DNA from: Mycobacterium sp. D16Q13
GTDB lineage: Bacteria; Actinomycetota; Actinomycetes; Mycobacteriales; Mycobacteriaceae
Direction of reading: 5' to 3'
Length of the DNA: 64,000 bases
Assembly: GCF_002013375.1 (NCBI RefSeq)
Contig: NZ_MAEW01000012.1
Location: 62,001-126,000 of the forward strand
The first letter of the stretch is position 1, and each line of letters begins with the position of its first letter. Made by a program: the position numbers and the translations under genes. Of the stretch, positions 1 to 8,470 are shown piece after piece. The notes beneath the pieces are model-generated. The model did no database searches. It was not told the DNA's origin and saw nothing but the letters and a program-made list of their open reading frames with translations.

Positions 1-387
1 CGCCGCCGCATCGAGGATCACGTCAACCAGATGGTCGTGCAGCAGGTTGACCTCGTCCACGTACAGCACGCCGCCGTTGGCCCGCGCCAAAAGCCCTGGG
101 GAAAATGCGTGTTCGCCGTCGCGCAGCACCTTCTGCAGGTCCAGGGATCCAACGACCCGATCTTCGGTCGCACCGATAGGGAGTTCCACCAGGCGTGCGC
201 CGTCGACAGAACCCAGCACGGAGGTCAGGGCGCGCACCGCCGTCGACTTGGCCGTGCCCTTCTCCCCGCGGATAAGCACTCCGCCGATATCGGGGCGCAC
301 CGCGGAGAGCACGAGCGCCAACCGCAGCTGGTCGTGGCCCACGATTGCGCTGAGCGGGTATCCGGGAATGCCTGTGGCGCTGGTCAT
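1..387 (-). CDS. Magnesium chelatase-like AAA+ ATPase, 3' part missing
   Basis: N-terminal 129 codons of a BchI/ChlI-type AAA+ ATPase; the rest lies beyond the left window edge. A Walker A motif GEKGTAKS sits at about residues 41-48 and a Walker B stretch [12 protein letters not shown] near residues 104-115, both typical of the Mg-chelatase I subunit family. The ATG at 387 overlaps the stop of the upstream GNAT gene by 4 bp (ATGA), so translation is probably coupled. Mycobacteria do not make chlorophyll, and family members here (Rv2850c-type) may serve in cobalt chelation for cobalamin or in a MoxR/VWA-like chaperone role. That last assignment is inference; the ATPase call is secure. Confidence 0.85.
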   Translation of the reverse strand, partial: MTSATGIPGYPLSAIVGHDQLRLALVLSAVRPDIGGVLIRGEKGTAKSTAVRALTSVLGSVDGARLVELPIGATEDRVVGSLDLQKVLRDGEHAFSPGLLARANGGVLYVDEVNLLHDHLVDVILDAAA

Positions 388-848
388 TTCCCGGCCATCC
401 AGGTCATGGGCACGTGCGGTATCCCGTCCTCGAGAAATTCGTCACCGGAGACTACGAATCCCAGCTTGCCATACATGTCTCCCAGGTGGGCCTGCGCATT
501 CAGTCGACAGCGTGCACCGCCGATCTCGGTCAGCGCGGCACGGACCAATCGCGCCGCATGCCCATGGCCGCGTTCGGCGTCGGCCGTACATACCCGGCCG
601 ATCCAGAACCCCGAACCCTCCGGATCCGCGAGCACCCGTAGACCACTGACGACATCGTCGTTCTCGTTCTTGATCCAAAAATGCCGGGTCTCTGGCTTGA
701 GATCGCGACCGTCGAGATCTTGGTAGGCACAGTTCTGACCGACGATGAACGCCTCGGCGCGCAACCGCAGCAGTCCGTACAGCGTCGCGGTGTCCAGGTC
801 AGCGGACCAGGACCACCCCGGTTGTGCCAGCACGGCCGGCGGCGTCAC
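384..848 (-). CDS. GNAT family N-acetyltransferase (ElaA-like)
   Basis: About 154 residues starting from the GTG at 848, which overlaps the mqo stop in a GTGA junction; a longer reading from 884 would run into mqo and is less likely. The core carries GNAT-like features: the FWIGRVCT strand, the acetyl-CoA binding loop region [11 protein letters not shown], and a C-terminal [20 protein letters not shown] segment typical of ElaA-type acetyltransferases. Substrate unknown. It sits between mqo and the chelatase ATPase in a three-gene translationally coupled unit, an arrangement I recall for Rv2850c-Rv2852c. Confidence 0.82.
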   Translation of the reverse strand: MTPPAVLAQPGWSWSADLDTATLYGLLRLRAEAFIVGQNCAYQDLDGRDLKPETRHFWIKNENDDVVSGLRVLADPEGSGFWIGRVCTADAERGHGHAARLVRAALTEIGGARCRLNAQAHLGDMYGKLGFVVSGDEFLEDGIPHVPMTWMAGK

Positions 849-2329
849 TGCTCCAGGCCGAGAACCTGTGTGCCCCAGTCCCATACCTCACCGAACAGTG
901 AGGGCTCGTCCGACAGGCTGATACCCAGCGACGGGATCATTTCCTTGAGCTTGGGCATCCAGTTGGCGAACCGGTCAGGGAAGCACCGCTGCATGACATC
1001 GAGCATGGCTGGCACGGCGGTAGACGCACCCGGCGAGGCGCCGAGCAGACCGGCGATGCTGCCGTCGGCCGAATTGAGCACCATGGTGCCGAATTCGAGT
1101 GCACCGCCCTTGCCCTTGGCCGGTCGAATGACCTGTACGCGCTGGCCAGCGGTGATCAGCTCCCAATCGGAACGCTGTGCCTTGGGCGCGAATTCGCGCA
1201 GCATGTCGATGCGGTCATCCGGAGTGAGCCGCAGTTGACTCAGCAGGAAGGTCGCAAGCTTGAACTCGGTGAGACCAACGCCGACCATCGACGCAAGGTT
1301 GTTGGGTTTCACCGACGCGGGCAGGTCGGTGACCTTGCCCATCTTGAGGAACTTGGGCGACCATCCGGCGAACGGCCCGAACAGCAGCCATTCCTTTCCG
1401 TTGATCACACGGGTGTCCAAGTGCGGCGCCGACATCGGCGGTGCGCCGAGCGGCGGGAAGCCGTACACCTTGGCCTTGTGCCCCTCGGTGAGGTCGATGT
1501 TGTTGGTGCGCAAGAAGGCGCCGCTCACCGGGAATCCGCCGAAGCCCTTGGCTTCCGGGATGCCGGCCTTCTGCAGCAGACCCAGCGCGCCGCCACCGGC
1601 GCCAACGAACACGAACTTGGCCTTGAGCTTGCGCTTTTCGCCGGTGCGTCCGTTGACCAGCTTGAGGATCCATCCGCCGTCGCGTTCGCGGCTGATATTG
1701 CGCACCTCGGTGCCGAAGATCGCGCTGGTGCCGCTGCGAACGCCAAAGCCGACCAATTGCTTTGACAGCTCACCGAAGTCGACGTCGGTGCCGTCCTGGC
1801 TCCAGTTCAACCCCACCGGGTCGGAGAAATCGCGTCCGGCCGCCATCAACGGCAGCCGGCGCCCGAATTCGTCGTCGTCGTTGATGAACTCCATCTTCGC
1901 GAACAGCGGGTTACCGACCAGAGCGTCGTGGCGCTTACGCAGAAACTCGACCTTGTCGGCTCCGTGCACATAGCTCACATGCGGGATGGGATTGAGGAAC
2001 CCGCGGACGTCGGGCAGCACGCCGTTCTCGACGGCATACGCCCAGAACTGGCGCGATACCTGGAACTGCTCGTTGACCGTGATGGCCTTCGTGATGTCGA
2101 TCGAGCCGTCCGCCTTCTGCGGCGTGTAGTTGAGCTCGCAGAGCGCCGAGTGACCGGTACCCGCGTTGTTCCACGGGTCGCTGCTTTCACTCGCGGCCGC
2201 ATCGAGGCGTTCGATCAAGGTGATCGACAGGTCGGGTTCGACCAACCGCAGCAAGGCGCTGAGCGTCGCGCTCATGATCCCCGACCCAATCAGGGCAACG
2301 TCTGTCTGCTCCACCTGCGCGTTTGACAC
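845..2329 (-). CDS. mqo: Malate:quinone oxidoreductase
   Basis: FAD-dependent membrane-associated malate dehydrogenase that oxidises malate to oxaloacetate and passes electrons to menaquinone. About 494 residues, the normal family length. The N-terminal FAD motif is [17 protein letters not shown] (about residues 11-27), followed by [20 protein letters not shown], which is highly characteristic of Mqo. The upstream reading frame stays open to 2392, but the GTG at 2329 places the Rossmann motif at the usual distance from the N terminus. It heads the leftward unit with the GNAT and chelatase genes and is divergent from the alpha/beta hydrolase at 2437. Confidence 0.95.
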   Translation of the reverse strand: MSNAQVEQTDVALIGSGIMSATLSALLRLVEPDLSITLIERLDAAASESSDPWNNAGTGHSALCELNYTPQKADGSIDITKAITVNEQFQVSRQFWAYAVENGVLPDVRGFLNPIPHVSYVHGADKVEFLRKRHDALVGNPLFAKMEFINDDDEFGRRLPLMAAGRDFSDPVGLNWSQDGTDVDFGELSKQLVGFGVRSGTSAIFGTEVRNISRERDGGWILKLVNGRTGEKRKLKAKFVFVGAGGGALGLLQKAGIPEAKGFGGFPVSGAFLRTNNIDLTEGHKAKVYGFPPLGAPPMSAPHLDTRVINGKEWLLFGPFAGWSPKFLKMGKVTDLPASVKPNNLASMVGVGLTEFKLATFLLSQLRLTPDDRIDMLREFAPKAQRSDWELITAGQRVQVIRPAKGKGGALEFGTMVLNSADGSIAGLLGASPGASTAVPAMLDVMQRCFPDRFANWMPKLKEMIPSLGISLSDEPSLFGEVWDWGTQVLGLEQ

Positions 2330-2358
2330 CGGTTCACTGTCCTTTTCGAATCTGATGG

Positions 2359-2378
2359 AGTGGCAACGCTTCGCCACT
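2359..2378. promoter_or_regulatory. Inverted repeat in mqo / hydrolase divergent promoter
   Basis: Arms AGTGGC (2359-2364) and GCCACT (2373-2378) flank an 8-bp spacer in the roughly 107-bp region between the mqo start and the hydrolase start. It could be an operator or a hairpin in the mqo leader; no regulator is adjacent, so this is a weak call. Confidence 0.3.
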
Positions 2379-2436
2379 ACCCGGGAGTACACACAGGTTA
2401 TCGCGCGGGTAATTCCGTCATTCCTTCAACTAGGCT

Positions 2437-3426
2437 ATGCCCGTGACATGGGAATCCGATGTCCTCGATGGCTACCTTCGTCAGACCATTGAACTGGGCA
2501 TTGACCCTGACGGCGAAGGTGTAATTACCGCCACACTGGTGCGCCCTGAAACTCAGCCGGATACCGGACGCGCGGTGCTCATGGTGCACGGATATACCGA
2601 CTACTTCTTCCATACCGAGCTTGCCGAACATTTCCTGGCTCGCGGCTATCGCTTCTTCGCACTCGACTTGCGCAAATGCGGGCGTTCTCGGCGCGTTCAC
2701 CAGACCCCGCACTACATCAGTGATCTGTCGCTCTACGACGCCGAACTCAACGCCGCGGTGAACATCATCACCGGGGAGGCCGGGGGGCAGAGCACGGACG
2801 CACCACTGCTCATCTACGGACACTCCGCCGGCGGTCTCATCGTCTCGCTGTGGCTCAACCGTCTACGGGTTGCCGATGGCCTGGGCGGTATCGCGGGCCT
2901 CATCCTCAACAGCCCCTGGCTGGATCTTCAGGGCCGCCCCTTTCTCCGCAGCGGCGGCACCACCGCTGCCGTCAAGGCGATTTCGCGGTTCCGTGCCAAA
3001 CAAGCGATCCCGCTACCGCACGAGGGCGCCTACGGCGCCAGCCTGCACAAGGACTTTCATGGAGAGTTCGACTACAACCTGGAATGGAAACCGGTCGGCG
3101 GGTTCCCGGTGCGATTCGGGTGGATCAGTGCCATCCGGCACGGACATGCCGAGCTGCACCGCGGCCTGGATGTCGGCGTGTCCAACCTGATCCTGCGCTC
3201 GGATCGCAGCCTCCCCGGAGACGTTGACCCCGCGGCCGCGCTACACGGCGATGCGGTCCTGGATGTTCAGCAGATTGCACGCTGGGCGGGGTGCATCGGC
3301 AACTATCAACGCATCATCCCGATCCCCGATGCCAAACACGATGTGTTCCTGTCGGTGGCGGAGCCACGCGTACGGGCGTACCAGGAACTGAATTCCTGGC
3401 TGGACTGGTACGAGGCGGGCAGCTAA
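2437..3426 (+). CDS. Alpha/beta hydrolase (lysophospholipase-like)
   Basis: 329-residue serine hydrolase. The oxyanion region LMVHGYTDYFF is near residues 49-58, the nucleophile elbow GHSAGG is at residues 128-133 with Ser130, and the likely catalytic His301 sits in KHDVFLS near the C terminus. This resembles monoacylglycerol lipase / lysophospholipase-type hydrolases such as Rv2854, also next to mqo in M. tuberculosis. No signal peptide is evident, so it is probably cytoplasmic or membrane-peripheral. Its end lies one base from the end of the next gene on the opposite strand. Natural substrate not predictable from sequence. Confidence 0.85.
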   Translation: MPVTWESDVLDGYLRQTIELGIDPDGEGVITATLVRPETQPDTGRAVLMVHGYTDYFFHTELAEHFLARGYRFFALDLRKCGRSRRVHQTPHYISDLSLYDAELNAAVNIITGEAGGQSTDAPLLIYGHSAGGLIVSLWLNRLRVADGLGGIAGLILNSPWLDLQGRPFLRSGGTTAAVKAISRFRAKQAIPLPHEGAYGASLHKDFHGEFDYNLEWKPVGGFPVRFGWISAIRHGHAELHRGLDVGVSNLILRSDRSLPGDVDPAAALHGDAVLDVQQIARWAGCIGNYQRIIPIPDAKHDVFLSVAEPRVRAYQELNSWLDWYEAGS

Positions 3427-3427
3427 T

Positions 3428-4054
3428 TCACCATGAGCTGCTGCGCAGCACCACCTCGGCGGCCAGCTCCGGGGTGAGGTCGCGAGTCGCCGACCGGCGT
3501 CCCATCAGTTCGACAATCCGATAGTCGCCGTAGACGAAGCGCTGGCTGGCGCGGGCGATGGCCCGAGTGGTGTCCGAGGTGACCAACACCGTGGTGTTGA
3601 TCTCCACCGGCGGGCAGTGCTTGTCGCGGACCAGCCCGGCACGGTCGGCCACCCGCGGATGTCCACGGTCGATCGCCACCAGGCCGATAAACCTGTCAAG
3701 TTTGCTGGCCGCCAGATCCCAGGCCAGTTCGCCACCCGCACGGTCCCCGACCAAGAGCGCCACCTTGACACCGATGTCGTCGAGCACTCCCGTGATGGCC
3801 TTGGCATGAAGATGCGGATCGTGTCCGATCACCGCGGTACGTAGCCCCGCGGTGTGCAGCCGCTCGCACACCGCACGATAACTGAGCGCGAAGTGCCCGG
3901 CCGCGGCCAGCATGACGACGGTGGTTCCCTTATCGGGCCCCGACACATTGACCTGCACCGTTCGGCCGTCAATCGTGACGACCTGATGCAACTCACCGTC
4001 GCGCGCAGGCGGGGGCCCCGGGCGCGGGCGACGAAGCTCAGGCGTCGGACTCAT
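3428..4054 (-). CDS. Alpha/beta hydrolase-fold protein lacking the nucleophile
   Basis: 208 residues with a proline/arginine-rich N terminus and then a compact alpha/beta-hydrolase-like fold: TTVVMLAAAGHFALSYRAVC resembles the first strand and oxyanion loop, and KVALLVGDRAGGELAWDLA occupies the place of the nucleophile elbow. There the usual G-x-S-x-G reads G-D-R-A-G, with Arg where the nucleophilic Ser should be. The protein is also shorter than active family members (usually 250-300). It is therefore probably non-catalytic or a divergent binding protein. It lies about 110 bp downstream of the lipoprotein gene on the same strand. Confidence 0.65.
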   Translation of the reverse strand: MSPTPELRRPRPGPPPARDGELHQVVTIDGRTVQVNVSGPDKGTTVVMLAAAGHFALSYRAVCERLHTAGLRTAVIGHDPHLHAKAITGVLDDIGVKVALLVGDRAGGELAWDLAASKLDRFIGLVAIDRGHPRVADRAGLVRDKHCPPVEINTTVLVTSDTTRAIARASQRFVYGDYRIVELMGRRSATRDLTPELAAEVVLRSSSW

Positions 4055-4163
4055 GGATGAGCCGCTTGCGCGAAGACCTTGGGCATGGGCGCACGGTACC
4101 TGAGTACGACCGATCCGGTTGGGCTTTTAACCAGCCCTTTCAGGAAAATTTCACCCGGACCCG

Positions 4164-4844
4164 TTACGTGCGTTCGATCTTGTCGACCTGTTTCGCCACG
4201 ATATCCAGGAATGTCTGGGGCATGGTGGCTGTGGCCTTGACCGTCGGATCGCGCAGGTCGAAGGATGTCGCCACCATCGCCACCCCCTGGACATTCGCGA
4301 ACGCCATATACCGGGAAGTGCTTCCCTTGGGCATGATCATTGTTTGCTTGTAGGTGAGGACGCCGACCGGACCGCCCCGCACTGGTTCGGTGACCATCCG
4401 CGTGCCGGGCGAATTCTTGTCGAAGAACACCTCGTAGGTCGCGCAGCGGGTCGCCACGTCCTTGACGTTGGCCAGGTCGATGGTGTCGCGCAACAGGCTG
4501 ACGATGATGTTCGCTCCGTTGAACCGGGCGATGTACCGCGCGGTGTTCTCGGGGCCCGCTCTGCCCGCGTTGGCCAACCGGGGAGACAAGCCGTCCGCGC
4601 ACCCCTGCGGATTCGAGGGCATCGCACCGACGACCTGCTGATTGTTGACGGTCACGGGGCCCAGATCGGCGACAACCCTGTCGTACTTGGTGCCCTGCGG
4701 CAGCTCATCGGCGGTGAGCAGTGACTGCGCGATGCGCGCTCCCGGCCACGTGGCGGTACCCGGCACCGTCTGGGTGCAACCCGCAAGCGCCAGTGCGGAT
4801 GCTGCGATAGCTGTGATGTTCCTGAGGCCCCGATGCACCCGCAC
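4164..4844 (-). CDS. Secreted lipoprotein with PknH-like sensor domain
   Basis: 226 residues. The N terminus is a lipoprotein signal: basic MRVHRGLR, a hydrophobic Ala/Leu stretch, and lipobox LAGC with the acylated Cys near residue 23. The mature part resembles the PknH-like / DUF7373 extracellular domain found in many mycobacterial lipoproteins: a domain rich in short conserved strands with paired cysteines (Cys in PQGCADG and ATRCATYEV). Expected on the outer face of the cytoplasmic membrane. Its ATG is 3 bp after the cobQ stop, so it is the distal gene of a mapB-cobQ-lipoprotein operon. Ligand unknown. Confidence 0.75.
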   Translation of the reverse strand: MRVHRGLRNITAIAASALALAGCTQTVPGTATWPGARIAQSLLTADELPQGTKYDRVVADLGPVTVNNQQVVGAMPSNPQGCADGLSPRLANAGRAGPENTARYIARFNGANIIVSLLRDTIDLANVKDVATRCATYEVFFDKNSPGTRMVTEPVRGGPVGVLTYKQTMIMPKGSTSRYMAFANVQGVAMVATSFDLRDPTVKATATMPQTFLDIVAKQVDKIERT

Positions 4845-4847
4845 AGG

Positions 4848-6359
4848 CTATTCGACCCGCGCCGCAATTACCGGGTATGACGGGCCAGAGCGCGGCCGCC
4901 CGGATTCTTCCCACACCGCCCGCAGGGCATCGACGTCGACGTGGCTGTCGATGAGGTCAGCCAATCTGTCCAGTTGAGCCGCGCGACGATCTCCGACATT
5001 GGTGTCTGCCGCGACGGTGAATCCCGACCGTCCGGCCGCGGCCGCCGCCTCGGTAAGCCAGGTGCGCCGGAATTCGTCGTTGTCCAGCACTCCGTGCCAA
5101 TGGGTGCCGCGAACCGCGCCCTCGGCGGCGCCCTCGTGGTACTCGGTGAGCCACGGCGCCACGGCCGAGCGGGTGACGGTCCCGTGGTGAATCTCGTATC
5201 CGGTCAGGCCCGGTGACTGCCAGCGCCGCAGGGTCTTGGCCGGTTCGAAGGCGATATCCACATCGAGCAGACCCAGCCCCTGGACCCTGCCGGCACCGGA
5301 CTCGACGCGATCGTCGATTGTGGTGGCGAGCATCTGGAATCCGCCACAAATACCCAGCACCGGCCCGCCCGAACGGGCGTGCGCGACCACCGCCTCGGCG
5401 ATGCCGTTGCTGCGCATCCAGGCAAGATCGGCGACGGTGGCCTTGGTCCCCGGGAGGACCACCACATCGGCGTCGACGATATCAGCGGGATGCGCCGCCC
5501 ACCGGACAATCACGCCCGGTTCGCAGGCGATGGCCTCGATATCGGTTGAATTCGAGATTCGGGGCAGGCGCACCGCGGCCACCCGCAGCCATTCCTGCCC
5601 GGCCGGGGTGGCCGGGCGCCCCACCTGAGCCGACGCCACGACAGACACCGAATCCTCTGCGTCGAGCCATAATTGGTCGTCGTAGGGCAGCACGCCGTAC
5701 GTGGTTCGGCCGGTCAGTACGGCAAGCTGTTCCAGCCCCGGCTCCAGCAGCGTGGGATCACCGCGGAACTTGTTGACGATGAATCCGGCGACGAGTCGTT
5801 GATCGGCGGGCTCGAGCACGGCCACCGATCCGAACAGGTGCGCCAGCACTCCACCCCGGTCGATATCGCCGACCAGCACCACCGGCAGACCCGCTGTCTG
5901 CGCCAGGCCCATGTTGGCGATGTCGGTGGCTCGCAGGTTGATCTCGGCGACCGAGCCGGCGCCCTCGCAGATCACGACGTCGAATTCCGCACGCAGCGCG
6001 CGCAGCTCCTCGGCGACGACCTGCCGCAATTCCTCGCGATGCTCGATATAGGAACGGGCACTGACGTTTCCTGTCGCCTGCCCGCGTACCACCAGCTGTG
6101 AGGTTCGGTCGCTGCCGGGCTTGAGGAGTACCGGATTGAACCGTACCGACGGTTCCAGCCCGCACGCGCGCGCTTGCAGGGCCTGCGCGCGACCGATCTC
6201 TCCGCCGTCTATCGTCACCACGGAGTTGTTGGACATGTTCTGCGCCTTGAACGGCGCGACGCGAATCCCCTTGCGGGCCAGTAACCGGCACAGGCCGGTA
6301 ACGACCAGACTCTTACCGGCATCGGAGCTGACGCCCCCTACCAGCAGCGCGCCGGTCAT
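4848..6359 (-). CDS. cobQ: Cobyric acid synthase CobQ
   Basis: 503 residues from ATG 6359, which overlaps the mapB stop by 4 bp. CobQ amidates the b, d, e and g carboxylates of adenosylcobyrinic acid a,c-diamide using glutamine and ATP in cobalamin synthesis. The N-terminal P-loop-like synthetase domain starts [19 protein letters not shown] (residues 5-23) and contains [10 protein letters not shown] and [10 protein letters not shown], both diagnostic of CobQ. The C-terminal class I glutamine amidotransferase domain has the nucleophile in [10 protein letters not shown] and the partner His in YEIHHG. No cobalamin riboswitch was recognised in the short upstream space, and expression is probably through mapB. 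Confidence 0.95.
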   Translation of the reverse strand: MTGALLVGGVSSDAGKSLVVTGLCRLLARKGIRVAPFKAQNMSNNSVVTIDGGEIGRAQALQARACGLEPSVRFNPVLLKPGSDRTSQLVVRGQATGNVSARSYIEHREELRQVVAEELRALRAEFDVVICEGAGSVAEINLRATDIANMGLAQTAGLPVVLVGDIDRGGVLAHLFGSVAVLEPADQRLVAGFIVNKFRGDPTLLEPGLEQLAVLTGRTTYGVLPYDDQLWLDAEDSVSVVASAQVGRPATPAGQEWLRVAAVRLPRISNSTDIEAIACEPGVIVRWAAHPADIVDADVVVLPGTKATVADLAWMRSNGIAEAVVAHARSGGPVLGICGGFQMLATTIDDRVESGAGRVQGLGLLDVDIAFEPAKTLRRWQSPGLTGYEIHHGTVTRSAVAPWLTEYHEGAAEGAVRGTHWHGVLDNDEFRRTWLTEAAAAAGRSGFTVAADTNVGDRRAAQLDRLADLIDSHVDVDALRAVWEESGRPRSGPSYPVIAARVE

Positions 6360-7216
6360 GGCACGGTCAGGATCTCTACTCCGTCGTCGGTGACCACCAT
6401 GGTGTGCTCGAACTGCGCGGTCCATAGCTTGTCGGTGGTCGCCACTGTCCAGGTGTCGTCCCAGATCTCGTAGTCCAGCGATCCCAGGTTGATCATCGGT
6501 TCAATGGTGAAGGTCATCCCCGGCTCGATGACGATGTCCAGGTTGGGGTCGTCGTAATGCGGCACGATGAGTCCGTTGTGAAACGTCGGGCCCACGCCGT
6601 GCCCGGTGAAGGAGCGAACCACGTTATAGCCGAACCGCTTTGCGTAGGCCTCGATGACCCGGCCAACGACGCTCAGGGCCCGGCCCGGCTTGACCGCATT
6701 AATGGCTCGCATGGTGGCCTCCCGGGTCCGCTCGACCAGGAGGCGGTGTTCCTCGGAGACATCCCCGGCCAGGAACGTGGCGTTGGTATCGCCGTGCACA
6801 CCATCGATATAGGCGGTGACATCGATGTTGACGATGTCACCGTCCTCGATCACGGTCGAATCCGGTATCCCATGACAGATGATCTCGTTGAGCGATGTGC
6901 AGCACGACTTGGGAAATCCCTTGTACCCCAGCGTCGACGGGTACGCACCCTGGGAAACCATGTAGTCGTGCGCGATTCGGTCCAGTTCGTCGGTGGTGAC
7001 GCCGGGGGCGACGGCCTCACCGGCGAGCGCCAGTGCCTGCGCCGCGATCCTGCCCGCGACGCGCATCTTCTCGATCACCTCGGGTGTCTGGACGTACGGC
7101 TCCCCGATGGCTTCCGCGACCTTGGACTTACCCACGTACTCGGGGCGGTCAATCGACACGGGAACCTGGCGCTCGGGGGACAACGTTCCCGGACGCAGTG
7201 CGGCACGAACAGTCAT
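6356..7216 (-). CDS. map: Type I methionine aminopeptidase
   Basis: 286 residues, matching the longer mycobacterial MapB form with an N-terminal extension of about 40 residues carrying a [12 protein letters not shown] segment. It removes the initiator methionine from nascent proteins. All five metal ligands are visible in context: the two Asp in [20 protein letters not shown], His in [11 protein letters not shown], Glu in [12 protein letters not shown], and Glu in AQFEHTMVV. It leads the operon with cobQ and the lipoprotein gene, overlapping cobQ by 4 bp. Cytoplasmic, ribosome-associated. Confidence 0.95.
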   Translation of the reverse strand: MTVRAALRPGTLSPERQVPVSIDRPEYVGKSKVAEAIGEPYVQTPEVIEKMRVAGRIAAQALALAGEAVAPGVTTDELDRIAHDYMVSQGAYPSTLGYKGFPKSCCTSLNEIICHGIPDSTVIEDGDIVNIDVTAYIDGVHGDTNATFLAGDVSEEHRLLVERTREATMRAINAVKPGRALSVVGRVIEAYAKRFGYNVVRSFTGHGVGPTFHNGLIVPHYDDPNLDIVIEPGMTFTIEPMINLGSLDYEIWDDTWTVATTDKLWTAQFEHTMVVTDDGVEILTVP

Positions 7217-7247
7217 GAAGGCAGCGTAGCGGGGCCCGTCGAGACCG

Positions 7248-8015
7248 CTACCCGTTGATGACGATGGGGTCGCCGATGCCGACGGTGTTGTAGTACCAGG
7301 CCGCGTTGTCGGGACTCAGGTTGATGCACCCGTGGCTGACGTTGGAATTACCCTGCGCTCCCGTCGACCACGGGGCACTGTGCACATAGACACCACCCCA
7401 GGTGACGCGGACCGCGTAGTAGACGGTCAGCTTGTAGCCCTCTGGGTCATTCAGCGGAATGCCGATGGTCCGGGAATCCATGACCACGGGACTCTGCTTC
7501 TCCAAGGCGGTGAACGAGCCGATCGGCGTGGGGTGTTTGGGCTTTCCCATCGATGCGGGCATCTCGCGCATGACCGTGCCGTCGATCTTGACCGTGAAGG
7601 TATGGGCACTGATGCTGCCGATGCCCAGCACCTCCGAGCCGGTCTGGAACTTGTATTTCATGCCACTGATGCCGTTCACCGACACGGAGATGGTCGAGTG
7701 CGCGGGCCAGTACTCGCGGGGAGTGAACCGGACGGTCGCATCGTCGACCCAGCTGAACGCCCCGGCGGGGACCTTCGACGCGGAGAAGGTGATGGTTCGC
7801 TCGGCGGCCGGCCGATCGGCGACCGGGGCCGCGAAATGAATCGTCACGGGCATGGCCACCCCGACCGTCTGCCCCGGCGTAGGCGAGACGGACGCCACTC
7901 CACTGGACGATGCGGCCACTGCGTGGCCGAGGGTCGCTGGTGCGGTGATGGCCATGTTCATCAGGAGGCTGGCGAGCCCGGTCACCACAAGCACACTCCG
8001 AAATGCTCTGCGCAA
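7248..8015 (-). CDS. L,D-transpeptidase (YkuD, LdtA-type)
   Basis: 255 residues from a TTG at 8015 that has a GGGAGG ribosome-binding site 9 bp upstream; the frame is open to 8096 but that longer version adds non-signal-like sequence. Order: signal/anchor helix ([20 protein letters not shown]), an Ig-like domain, then the YkuD catalytic domain ending with the active-site signature SHGCINLS, Cys at about residue 230, and upstream HSAPWS. It forms 3-3 cross-links in peptidoglycan and is a carbapenem target. The position next to mapB and the PBP lipoprotein matches the M. abscessus locus I recall as LdtMab1 (MAB_3165c). Confidence 0.9.
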   Translation of the reverse strand: MRRAFRSVLVVTGLASLLMNMAITAPATLGHAVAASSSGVASVSPTPGQTVGVAMPVTIHFAAPVADRPAAERTITFSASKVPAGAFSWVDDATVRFTPREYWPAHSTISVSVNGISGMKYKFQTGSEVLGIGSISAHTFTVKIDGTVMREMPASMGKPKHPTPIGSFTALEKQSPVVMDSRTIGIPLNDPEGYKLTVYYAVRVTWGGVYVHSAPWSTGAQGNSNVSHGCINLSPDNAAWYYNTVGIGDPIVING

Positions 8016-8043
8016 GCTCTCGATCCTCCCTGGATGCTGTTTT

Positions 8044-8056
8044 ACTACATGGTAGT
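8044..8056. promoter_or_regulatory. ACTAC/GTAGT inverted repeat upstream of L,D-transpeptidase
   Basis: Arms ACTAC (8044-8048) and GTAGT (8052-8056) flank ATG, 29-41 bp upstream of the L,D-transpeptidase start and in the shared promoter with the VOC gene. The half-sites resemble the TACTAC/GTAGTA elements bound by BlaI/MecI-family repressors, though the spacer is one base shorter than usual. Operator function is inference. Confidence 0.35.
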
Positions 8057-8104
8057 TCGTAATCTTCTGGCCGAACGTTAGCGACAGCGCGCACAATCGG
8101 CTTC

Positions 8105-8470
8105 ATGGGCATGTCCGCCGGACTCACATTAGAAGCGATTGTGATCGACTGCCATGATGCAGCCACACTCGGCCGCTGGTGGGCCGACGCGCTGGAATGG
8201 CCGTACTCCGTCGATGACGACGGAGACGTCGAGGTATTCCAGCCCGACCGGCACCCACCCTCGTTGTTCTTCCTGGCTAACCCCGATCAGAAGGTGGCCA
8301 AGAATCGATTACACCTGGACTTTCGGGGTGACGACCAACACGCCGCGGTGGATCGGTTTCTGGCGCACGGCGCTACCACGGTCGATATCGGTCAGGGCGA
8401 GTCGAGCTGGATCGTGCTCGCCGATCCCGAGGGCAACGAGTTCTGCGTGCTGGCGTCGAGTCCGGGCTAG
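8105..8470 (+). CDS. VOC / glyoxalase-like domain protein
   Basis: 121-residue protein of the vicinal oxygen chelate superfamily. The pattern of N-terminal LEAIVIDCHDAATLGRWWADAL, central HLDFRGDDQHAAVDRFLAHGA and C-terminal VLADPEGNEFCVLAS is the typical beta-alpha-beta-beta-beta repeat of the glyoxalase_6 / PhnB-like family. Function could be small-molecule lyase, dioxygenase or drug-binding; metal ligands are compatible but not decisive. The gene is divergent from the L,D-transpeptidase and its stop overlaps that of the PBP lipoprotein on the opposite strand by 4 bp. Confidence 0.8.
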   Translation: MGMSAGLTLEAIVIDCHDAATLGRWWADALEWPYSVDDDGDVEVFQPDRHPPSLFFLANPDQKVAKNRLHLDFRGDDQHAAVDRFLAHGATTVDIGQGESSWIVLADPEGNEFCVLASSPG

